This document shows positions 57,752-64,000 of a stretch of DNA of 64,000 nucleotides, piece by piece. Numbering within the stretch: position 1 is the first letter of the stretch; each line of letters opens with the position of its first letter. This DNA comes from Streptomyces sp. NBC_01478 (GTDB lineage: Bacteria; Actinomycetota; Actinomycetes; Streptomycetales; Streptomycetaceae): contig NZ_CP109444.1 in assembly GCF_036227225.1 (NCBI RefSeq), forward strand, positions 2,170,001 through 2,234,000, in the 5' to 3' direction. The position numbers and the translations under genes were made by a program. The notes under the pieces are model-generated. The model did not search any database. It was not told where the DNA came from and saw nothing but the letters and a program-made list of their open reading frames with translations.

Positions 57752-59074
57752 GTGAAGTCACCGCTACTGGATTCCGAAGTGGTCCACGACATACTCGGAA
57801 TCGGATTCGGTCCGTCAAATCTCGCTCTGTCCATAGCGGTTGAGGAGCACAACAAGAGCCTTCCGGCAGACAGCCGTCTCAACGCCCTGTTCCTGGAACG
57901 CCAGCCGCGGTTCGGCTGGCACCGGGGCATGCTGATCGACGACGCCACGATGCAGGTGTCGTTCCTCAAAGACCTGGTCACGCTGCGGAATCCGACCAGC
58001 GACTACAGCTTCCTCTGCTTCCTGCGCGAGCAGGGCAGACTGATCGACTTCCTGAACCAGAAGACCCTGTTCCCGCTGCGCGTGGAGTTCCACGAGTACT
58101 TCGAGTGGGCGGCCGAGCGGGTCTCCCATCTGGTCTCCTACGGCAGCGAGGTCGTCGCCGTCGACCCGGTGCGCGGCGACGACGGTGAGATCGCCTACTT
58201 CGACGTCACCAGCCACGACCCTTCGGGTTCCGGTACGACGATCACCCGCCGGGCGCGCAACATCAGCGTCGCGATGGGACTCGAGCCGCATGTGCCGCCG
58301 GGGCTCGAACTGGCCGAACGCATCTGGCACAACAGCGAGTTGATCCCCCGCGCGACCCGACTCGCCGACGAGGGCAAGCCCGTGCAGCGGGCCGTGGTGC
58401 TCGGCGCCGGACAGAGCGCCGCCGAGGCGGTGGACTATCTGCACCGCACCTTCCCGGACGCCGAGGTGTGCTCGGTGTTCGCCAAATACGGCTACACCCC
58501 GGCCGACGACAGCCCGTTCGCGAACCGCATCTTCGACCCGGAGGCGGTGGACGTCTACTTCTCGGCCCCGTCCGAGGTCAAGCAGTCGCTCATCGACTAC
58601 CACCGCTCGACCAACTACTCAGTGGTCGACATGGAGTTGATCGAGGCCCTGTACGCCACCGCGTACCGGGAGAAGGTGGCCGGACGGGAACGGCTGCGCT
58701 TCCTCAACGTCTCCCGGATCCGCGCCGTCGACCCCGCGTCGGACGGCGGTCTCGACATCGCCGTGGAGTTCCTGCCCACCGGCGAGAAGCAGGTGCTGTC
58801 CGCGGATGTGCTGGTGCTCGCCACCGGTTACCGTCCCCGCGACCTGAGTTCACTGCTCGGCGAGGCGGCGAAGCTCTGCCTGAGGGACGACGGCGACGAG
58901 GTCCGCGTGGGCCGCGACCACCGGGTCGAGACGGTCCCCGAAGTCACCGCGGGCCTCTACCTCCAGGGCGGCACCGAGCACACGCACGGGCTGACCAGCA
59001 CGCTGCTGTCGACGGTCGCGGTGCGGGCGGAGGAGATCCATCGGTCGGTGCAGGCGGCGAAACTGCCTGCCTGA
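57752..59074 (+). CDS. L-ornithine N5-monooxygenase
   Basis: A 440-residue flavin N-hydroxylating monooxygenase (SidA/PvdA/CchB family) that converts ornithine to N5-hydroxyornithine with NADPH and oxygen, the first step of hydroxamate siderophore synthesis. FAD motif GIGFGPSNLALSIAV (about 16-30), substrate-side FLKDLVTLRNPTSDYSFLCFL, NADPH motif VVLGAGQSAAEAVDYL and the late ATGYRPRD motif are all present. GTG 57752 has GGGAGG 11 bases upstream. It is divergent from the formyltransferase and followed by a strong terminator. Confidence 0.95.
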   Translation: MKSPLLDSEVVHDILGIGFGPSNLALSIAVEEHNKSLPADSRLNALFLERQPRFGWHRGMLIDDATMQVSFLKDLVTLRNPTSDYSFLCFLREQGRLIDFLNQKTLFPLRVEFHEYFEWAAERVSHLVSYGSEVVAVDPVRGDDGEIAYFDVTSHDPSGSGTTITRRARNISVAMGLEPHVPPGLELAERIWHNSELIPRATRLADEGKPVQRAVVLGAGQSAAEAVDYLHRTFPDAEVCSVFAKYGYTPADDSPFANRIFDPEAVDVYFSAPSEVKQSLIDYHRSTNYSVVDMELIEALYATAYREKVAGRERLRFLNVSRIRAVDPASDGGLDIAVEFLPTGEKQVLSADVLVLATGYRPRDLSSLLGEAAKLCLRDDGDEVRVGRDHRVETVPEVTAGLYLQGGTEHTHGLTSTLLSTVAVRAEEIHRSVQAAKLPA

Positions 59075-59088
59075 CGCCCCACATGACT

Positions 59089-59134
59089 CCCCGGGCCCGG
59101 AGGGTACGGTCCCTTCCGGGCCCGGGGTTCTTTC
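59089..59134 (+). terminator. Rho-independent terminator after the monooxygenase gene
   Basis: CCCCGGGCCCGGAGGG (59089-59104) pairs with CCCTTCCGGGCCCGGGG (59111-59127) with one bulge, followed by TTCTTTC. Confidence 0.9.
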
Positions 59135-59167
59135 TGTGCTTGCCGGCGTTCTTTCTGTGCTTGCCGG
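59127..59167. repeat. Two direct copies of a 20-bp sequence
   Basis: GTTCTTTCTGTGCTTGCCGG occurs at 59127-59146 and again at 59148-59167, one base apart. It overlaps the T-rich end of the terminator, so the duplication doubles that tail. Probably a simple slippage duplication. Confidence 0.9.
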
Positions 59168-59188
59168 TCGCCGCCGGCCAAACCCCGG

Positions 59189-59869
59189 TCACATCAACGG
59201 CGTTGAGGGGCGGCTCTCCCCGCGGTGCCGGGGTCCGGGCCCGCCGAACACGTCCGCCACGCCCCGCACGGTTCTGACCGCTCCGCAGGTCGCCGCGATC
59301 CAGTCCATGGCCATCCGGTGGTCTTCGTGTGCCCGGTCGGCCACCGCGTCGGCGACGACGAAGGGCTCCATGTCCTGCATCCACGCGTCGGCGGCCGTCA
59401 GCAGGACCTGGGTGCGGGCGAACACGCCGACGATCACGGGCTGGTCGCGCCCCAACTCCGCGAGTCTGCGCCGCAGCCGGGTGCCGGCGAAGGCGCTGAA
59501 CCGCTTCGCCACCAGCACGCTGTCGCCGACCTGCGGCCGGATCGCGTCCACGACGTCACGGGAGTCCTCGCCGCCGGGCAGGCGGGGATGCCCGAAGCTG
59601 GTCTCGCGACCGTCCGGTTCCCGCTCAGCGGTCTTGAGGGTGTACAGGACGGGGATGCCCGCCGCCCGCGCCGACTCCGTCAACCGCCCCACTCCCGCGA
59701 GGAGTTCACCGACCGGCGCGGAGGACTCCCGCAGCACGTGCAGGAAGTGGTTCTGGACGTTCAGGACCACCAGCGCCGCGCGGCACGGGTCGATCGCCCA
59801 GCCCGTCCGGTCCGGGGGCAGCGCGGCGGGGCCGGGCATGACGTACGGGACCATGTCGGATGACGGCAT
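59189..59869 (-). CDS. PhzD-like isochorismatase homologue with altered catalytic residue
   Basis: A 226-residue isochorismatase-family hydrolase, aligning end to end with PhzD (IDPxRAAL, QNHFL, SAF, then VADAVADRAHEDHRMAMDW). The catalytic aspartate of the HDMQ motif is Asn here (VVLNVQNHFL). KWRYSAF is shortened to KRFSAF, keeping Lys, and the GVYAHVG segment reads GVFARTQ. Classical isochorismate hydrolysis is therefore doubtful, and no isochorismate or dihydroxybenzoate genes are near. It starts 59 bp after the amidohydrolase on the same strand and shares its iron box. Its job in siderophore metabolism is unknown. Confidence 0.85.
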   Translation of the reverse strand: MPSSDMVPYVMPGPAALPPDRTGWAIDPCRAALVVLNVQNHFLHVLRESSAPVGELLAGVGRLTESARAAGIPVLYTLKTAEREPDGRETSFGHPRLPGGEDSRDVVDAIRPQVGDSVLVAKRFSAFAGTRLRRRLAELGRDQPVIVGVFARTQVLLTAADAWMQDMEPFVVADAVADRAHEDHRMAMDWIAATCGAVRTVRGVADVFGGPGPRHRGESRPSTPLM

Positions 59870-59928
59870 ACGCAGCGGCCTCTCACCGGTCGTCGAGGGT
59901 CGTGGGGAACGGAGGGCACGCGACCGAC

Positions 59929-61416
59929 TCAGTAAGTCCCATGCGTCCAGCGGCCGTTCGTCATCGTGGCGTGCACGGGCATCGCGCGCAGGGTGTCCGG
60001 GTCGGCGTCCAGGGGATCCGCGTCGACGACCACCAGGTCGGCCGGATCGCCGACCCTGACGAGCCGGCGTCCGCGGGCCGCCGCGACCAACGCGTCCGGT
60101 ACGGACAGTCGTTGCTCCGGATGCCAGGCGGGGCGCTCGTCGTCGGTGCGGCTGACGGCGGACGCGATGGCGAGCCAGGGGTCGAGCGGCGACACCGGGG
60201 CGTCGGAACCGAACTCCAGCCGTGCGCCGGCGGCGAGCAGGTCACCGTAGGCGAAGGCGCGTCCGGTGCGTCCGGCCCAGTGCCGGTCCGCCACGTCCCG
60301 GTCGTCCGTCGCGTGCCGGGGCTGCACTCCCGCCACCACGCCCAACTGCGCGAATCTCGGCAGGTCTTGAGGACTCAGCAACTGCGCGTGCTCGATCCGG
60401 CCACGGCAGCGCACCGCCTCGAAGGCGTCCAGGGCAACGGTGTTGGCACGGTCGCCGATGGCGTGCACCGCGGGCTCGACACCGTGCGCGGCGGCGTGCC
60501 GCATGAGCCGTACGAGCTCGTCGGGTGCCGTCTCCTCGATGCCGTGGGCGCCGTCCGTGTCCTCAAGTCCCGGGTAGGGGTCGCGACACAGGGCGGTACG
60601 CGTGTTGAGCGAACCGTCCGTGAAGAGCTTGAGCGGGCCCACCTGAACCAGCCCACCCTCCGCGCCGACGACGTCCCCCGTCCGCAGCCCGCGTTTGATC
60701 GCGGCGTCCAGGTAACTCGGATACACCGCGGCCGACACCCGTACGGCGGGCCGGAATTGGGCCGAACGCCGTTCCCAGTCCGCGACCGTGTCGCCGAACT
60801 GGAAGTCGATGACACCGCTGACCCCGCGCGCGGCGGCGGCCCGGCAGGCCTCCTCGATCCACCCGTCGACCACCTCGTCCGGCGCCGCGGGCAGGGCCGA
60901 CAGGACCTCGTGGGCCTCGTGTTCCCTGATCAGACCGGTGGGGTGGTCGCCCCGGCCGACGAGGGCGAGACAGGCGGAGTTGAGCCACGAGGCATGCAGA
61001 TCGGCGCTGACCAGGGCGACCGGCCGATCGGGCAGCACCGCGTCCAGCAGCCGCTTGTGCGGGGCGTCGGCCCACAGCCCGTCCCGGAACCCGTACCCGT
61101 AGAACACCGTGCCGTCGGATGCTCCGGCGCGCTCCCGGACGAGCTCGGCGACCGCCTGCGCGGAGGCGGTACCGGCCAGGTCCAGCCGGTGCCGGGCGCT
61201 CGCCCACTCCGCGAGGTGGACGTGCGCGTCCCACAGGCCCGGCAGCAACACCCGCCCGCCGAGGTCGAGTTGCCGCTCACCGCCGGACTCGGCGCCCGCG
61301 TCCGCTGCCGGCACGACGTGGGTGATCCGCCCGTCCGCCACGCGCACCCGCGCGAGCGGCCCACCCGCACCGAGCCGCACCCGATCGAGTGTCAGGGCGC
61401 TGGGGTTGTCCGCCAT
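59929..61416 (-). CDS. YtcJ-like amidohydrolase under iron control
   Basis: A 495-residue metal-dependent hydrolase of the amidohydrolase superfamily. Metal and active-site motifs: DAHVHL (about 63-68), KLFTDGSLNTRTAL (about 258-271, lysine ligand candidate), VHAIGDRA, RIEHAQLL and FGSDAPVSPLDPW (about 405-417). Relatives act on N-acyl or N-formyl compounds. ATG 61416 has GGAGG five bases upstream, and iron box 5 is 51 bp before it. It may process or break down the siderophore, for example de-formylation or peptide cleavage to release iron, since no cchJ-type esterase is present. That role is inference. Confidence 0.87.
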   Translation of the reverse strand: MADNPSALTLDRVRLGAGGPLARVRVADGRITHVVPAADAGAESGGERQLDLGGRVLLPGLWDAHVHLAEWASARHRLDLAGTASAQAVAELVRERAGASDGTVFYGYGFRDGLWADAPHKRLLDAVLPDRPVALVSADLHASWLNSACLALVGRGDHPTGLIREHEAHEVLSALPAAPDEVVDGWIEEACRAAAARGVSGVIDFQFGDTVADWERRSAQFRPAVRVSAAVYPSYLDAAIKRGLRTGDVVGAEGGLVQVGPLKLFTDGSLNTRTALCRDPYPGLEDTDGAHGIEETAPDELVRLMRHAAAHGVEPAVHAIGDRANTVALDAFEAVRCRGRIEHAQLLSPQDLPRFAQLGVVAGVQPRHATDDRDVADRHWAGRTGRAFAYGDLLAAGARLEFGSDAPVSPLDPWLAIASAVSRTDDERPAWHPEQRLSVPDALVAAARGRRLVRVGDPADLVVVDADPLDADPDTLRAMPVHATMTNGRWTHGTY

Positions 61417-61466
61417 AAGGGCCTCCAGGGGAATGCCGAGGGCACTCCACCAACGATTCCACCAAG

Positions 61467-61485
61467 TTAAGTAAGGCTTACCTTA
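61467..61485. promoter_or_regulatory. Iron box 5 (amidohydrolase operon)
   Basis: TTAAGTAAGGCTTACCTTA, near-palindromic and similar to boxes 2 and 4, lies 51 bp before the amidohydrolase ATG. It marks the right edge of the iron-controlled cluster. Confidence 0.9.
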
Positions 61486-61595
61486 CCTTGCGGATCGCCG
61501 TTCCGTCCCCGATGGACGGTTCCCGGCCCCCGCCCGGTCACCGACCCCACCGATCCCCTCGGCAAGGCCGATGACCAGGCACGGTACTCCCTATG

Positions 61596-64000
61596 TCACC
61601 GCTTCACCTCCGCACTCGTCCGCACCCGCAGATCCCCCGCCGAGGCCCCGACCCACACGGCCCGCCGCCCCGTCCCCAGCACCCACGCATGCCGCCGCAC
61701 ATCCCACGACGACAAGGTCCGCGCGTCCACCCGCACAGTGACCCGCCGCCGCTCCCCGCCGCGCAGCGCGAGCCGCCGATAGGCGCCCAACACCCGGACA
61801 GCCTGGTCGAGTTGCAGGTCAGGTGAGCGGCCGACGTACACCTGAGGCACGGCCACCCCGGCCCGTCGCCCGGCGTTGCGGACCGTGAAGGTCACCTCCA
61901 GCCCGTGCCCGTTCCACCGCGCCGACGCGTCCTCGTAGGAGAAGGAGGTGTACGACAGTCCGTGCCCGAAGGGGTAGAGCGGCCGGACGCCCTCCGCGTC
62001 GTACCAGCGGTAGCCGACGTGGATGCCTTCCGAGTACTCCTCGGTGCCGTTCACACCGGGGTAGCGGAGCGGGTCCCCGGCGACCGGGTGGTGGGCGTCG
62101 TCGACCGGGAAGGACTGGGTGAGGCGGCCGCCCGGGTCGGAGTCCCCGAACAGGACGGCGGCGGTGGCGGCTGCGCCCTCCTGGCCCGGGTAGTACATCT
62201 GGAGGACCGCGCCGGTGCGGGCCAGCCACGGCATCGAGGTCGAGGACGAGGTGTTGAGGACGACGGTGGTGCGCGGGTTCGCCGCCGTGACCGCGCCGAT
62301 CAAGTCGCCCTGGTTTCCCGGGAGTTCGAGGGTGGTGCGGTCGAGCCCCTCGGTGGCGTCCTCGTAGCCGAACAGGACGACCTGGCGGGCGGCGCGCGCC
62401 GTCGCGACCGCCTCGGCGACGTCCTGCCCGCGGGTCTCCCCGGTGATCCGCCGCAGCCGGAACAGCAGTCCCGCGTCACCGCCCGCAGCGGTGATCTTGA
62501 GAGTGTGCGCACCCGCGGCGAGGGTGAGGGTCTTGCGGCGGACGGAGAGGCCGTCGGGGGAGACGGAGATCAGGCCGCCGGAGAAGTACTCGCCGTATCC
62601 GGCCGCGAGGGGGAACAACTCCACGCCGTCGAGGAGGACTTGGGGGCGGGCGGTGGGCGCGGAGGAGAAGTGGAGTACGAAGGTCCACTCGTCGGTCCCG
62701 GCGACGGTGAGCGAGCCGTCGTACGACCATGTCCCGCCCGCCGCCACCCGCTGCCCCTCGCTGTCGAAGGCCGGCGTGAGCGAGGACGCCGGGATCGCCT
62801 TGCCGAACAGGTCCTCGCCGAGCGCGTACGTCACCCGGGTCCGCGCGCCGGCCCGTGCCCTGATCGCGTCGAGCGGGCTGTCCGCGTGGTCCGGTACGAC
62901 ATGCGCGCTGCCCCCGCCGCTGACGAAGGGCAGGGAGCCGGTGGGGCCGATCACCGCGATGGAGCCGTCGGTCAGCGGGAGGGTGCGGTGTTCGTTGCGG
63001 AGCAGGGTCGCGCCCGCCTTGGCGACCTCCAGGGCGACGGCGGCGCCGGCCTTCGCATCGCGGGCGGGGCGCGGCGGCACGCTGCCGTCGAGGAGTCCGA
63101 ACCGGTCCATGACGCCGAGGATCCGGCGCACCGCGCGGTCGACGTACCGCTCGGGCAGACTGCCGTTCTGCACGGCCGACTTGAGGGGCGTGCCGAAGTA
63201 GGTGCCGTCCGGCATCTCCATGTCGAGACCGGCGGTGATCGCGGCGACGGTGCTGTGCGCGGCGAACCAGTCGGTCATCACCCAGCCGTCGAAGCCCCAT
63301 TGGCCGCGCAGGATGTCGGTGAGGAGGGTCTTGTTCTCGCAGGCGAAGGTGCCGTTGACCTTGTTGTAGGCGCCCATCACCGCACCCGTGCCGGCGCCGA
63401 CGGCCGCTTCGAAACCGCGCAACTCGACCTCGTGCATGGTCTGTTCGTCGACCCGCACGTCGATGGAACCGCGGTCCTTCTCCTGGTTGTTCATCGCGAA
63501 GTGCTTGACGGTCGCGATGAGGCCCTCGCCCTGGATGCCCTTGATCTCGGCGGCGACCAGGTCACCGGCGAGCAGCGGATCCTCGCTGAGGGTCTCGAAG
63601 TTGCGGCCCGCGTACGGGGTGCGGATGAGGTTCACCATCGGGGACAGCAGGACGTCCTGGCCGAGGGCGCGTCCCTCGCGGCCGACGACCTGGCCGTAGC
63701 GGCGGGCGAGTTCGGGGTCGAAGGCGGAGGCGAGCAGGACGGGTGCCGGGAGGGCGGTGGCGTGTGCGGTGACGCGGACGCCGGCCGGTCCGTCGGTGAG
63801 CCGTAGCGGCGGGATCTTCAGGCGCGGGACTCCGGGGATGTAGCCGGCCTGGCCGAGCGAGTTCGGGTCGGTGGCGCCGTGCAGGAGGGAGATCTTCTCG
63901 TCGAGGGTGAGCCGGGCCAGAAGTCCTTCCACTCGGGGGCCGGCCCCCGCCTCGGGTCTGGCCCGGTCGTCCGCGTACGACGGGGAGACGAGTCCGGTGG
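61596..64000 (-). CDS. GH3 beta-glucosidase with PA14-like insert, 5' end outside window
   Basis: At least 801 residues, open to the window edge. The GH3 N-terminal domain has RLTLDEKISLLHG, LRLTDGPAGVR, KHFAMNNQEKDRGS and the nucleophile region GFDGWVMTDWFAAHS. A PA14-like beta-barrel is inserted in the second domain (about EGQRVAAGGTWSYDG to LKITAAGG), as in beta-glucosidases of the BglB type. A fibronectin-like tail follows (VTFTVRNAGRRAGVAVPQVYV). GTG 63932 lies inside the conserved RVEGLLARLTL start of the domain and is probably an internal valine. The true start and any signal peptide lie beyond 64000. It has no iron box and is outside the siderophore cluster. The 110-bp gap to iron box 5 shows nothing. 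Confidence 0.92.
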   Translation of the reverse strand, partial: TGLVSPSYADDRARPEAGAGPRVEGLLARLTLDEKISLLHGATDPNSLGQAGYIPGVPRLKIPPLRLTDGPAGVRVTAHATALPAPVLLASAFDPELARRYGQVVGREGRALGQDVLLSPMVNLIRTPYAGRNFETLSEDPLLAGDLVAAEIKGIQGEGLIATVKHFAMNNQEKDRGSIDVRVDEQTMHEVELRGFEAAVGAGTGAVMGAYNKVNGTFACENKTLLTDILRGQWGFDGWVMTDWFAAHSTVAAITAGLDMEMPDGTYFGTPLKSAVQNGSLPERYVDRAVRRILGVMDRFGLLDGSVPPRPARDAKAGAAVALEVAKAGATLLRNEHRTLPLTDGSIAVIGPTGSLPFVSGGGSAHVVPDHADSPLDAIRARAGARTRVTYALGEDLFGKAIPASSLTPAFDSEGQRVAAGGTWSYDGSLTVAGTDEWTFVLHFSSAPTARPQVLLDGVELFPLAAGYGEYFSGGLISVSPDGLSVRRKTLTLAAGAHTLKITAAGGDAGLLFRLRRITGETRGQDVAEAVATARAARQVVLFGYEDATEGLDRTTLELPGNQGDLIGAVTAANPRTTVVLNTSSSTSMPWLARTGAVLQMYYPGQEGAAATAAVLFGDSDPGGRLTQSFPVDDAHHPVAGDPLRYPGVNGTEEYSEGIHVGYRWYDAEGVRPLYPFGHGLSYTSFSYEDASARWNGHGLEVTFTVRNAGRRAGVAVPQVYVGRSPDLQLDQAVRVLGAYRRLALRGGERRRVTVRVDARTLSSWDVRRHAWVLGTGRRAVWVGASAGDLRVRTSAEVKR

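Noticed and set aside
59189..59869. Isochorismatase homologue as evidence for a catechol siderophore
   Set aside because: The catalytic Asp is replaced, and no isochorismate synthase, dihydroxybenzoate dehydrogenase or aryl-activating domain occurs in the window.
63930..63932. GTG 63932 as the start of the GH3 gene
   Set aside because: The frame stays open to the window end, and the codon lies within the conserved first helix of the GH3 domain.
61596..64000. GH3 beta-glucosidase as a siderophore-glucoside hydrolase of the cluster
   Set aside because: It has no iron box, lies beyond iron box 5, and the cluster has no glycosyltransferase.

Overview
The window is very GC-rich actinobacterial DNA and almost certainly Streptomyces. 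Supporting signs are frequent GTG and TTG starts, DmdR/IdeR-type iron boxes, a GH110 galactosidase, a large trans-membrane Ser/Thr kinase, and a conserved GGGGCGCGGGGAACTGCGCGA-type intergenic repeat. No rRNA, tRNA, CRISPR array, insertion sequence or phage gene was seen.

Left part (1-26.2 kb) is ordinary chromosome. It holds sbcD (with the first codons of sbcC at the edge), a broken beta-lactamase-family hydrolase, a Ser/Thr kinase carrying peptidoglycan-binding and ricin-like sensor domains, YigZ, two APC permeases, an RmlD-like reductase and a SixA phosphatase coupled to an unknown protein. A carbohydrate island follows: a six-hairpin type secreted hydrolase, its divergent LacI regulator with a palindromic operator, and a GH110 alpha-galactosidase. 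Then come PobA, an ArsR/CDF metal-efflux pair, a YbaK deacylase, and a divergent XRE-cupin regulator/EamA exporter pair with repeated TTCA-N6-TGAA sites. A 31 x 18-bp minisatellite lies between the EamA gene and a hexapeptide-repeat acetyltransferase; gamma-carbonic anhydrase and DedA genes follow.

Right part (26.3-61.5 kb) is a hydroxamate siderophore cluster, delimited by five iron boxes. From left to right it has a heterodimeric ABC transporter with one degenerate ATP site, a siderophore-binding lipoprotein, an MbtH protein and one giant six-module NRPS of about 7,350 residues. These are followed by two FecCD permeases and their ATPase, an N-formyltransferase, an ornithine N5-monooxygenase, and an operon of a PhzD-like (catalytically altered) isochorismatase homologue plus a YtcJ-like amidohydrolase. 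The gene set resembles the coelichelin (cch) cluster, but the NRPS has twice as many modules. Adenylation codes read by eye are: module 1 unassigned, 2 Ser, 3 N5-hydroxyornithine, 4 Ser, 5 Ser, 6 basic/ornithine-like. N-methyltransferase domains are embedded in A1 and A3. The likely product is a formylated, N-methylated hexapeptide of three (hydroxy)ornithines and three serines, close to the albachelin/peucechelin/tsukubachelin type (comparison from memory).

The monooxygenase makes N5-hydroxyornithine and the formyltransferase formylates one of these units. The NRPS with MbtH assembles the peptide, and the ABC pair probably exports it. The lipoprotein, FecCD permeases and ATPase re-import the ferric complex. 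The iron boxes place all of this under iron repression. The most unusual points are: a condensation domain whose catalytic second His is Leu, no thioesterase but a terminal epimerization domain, carrier domains of the epimerase-facing type without epimerases, and the iron-controlled amidohydrolase/pseudo-isochorismatase operon. A GH3 beta-glucosidase runs off the right edge.
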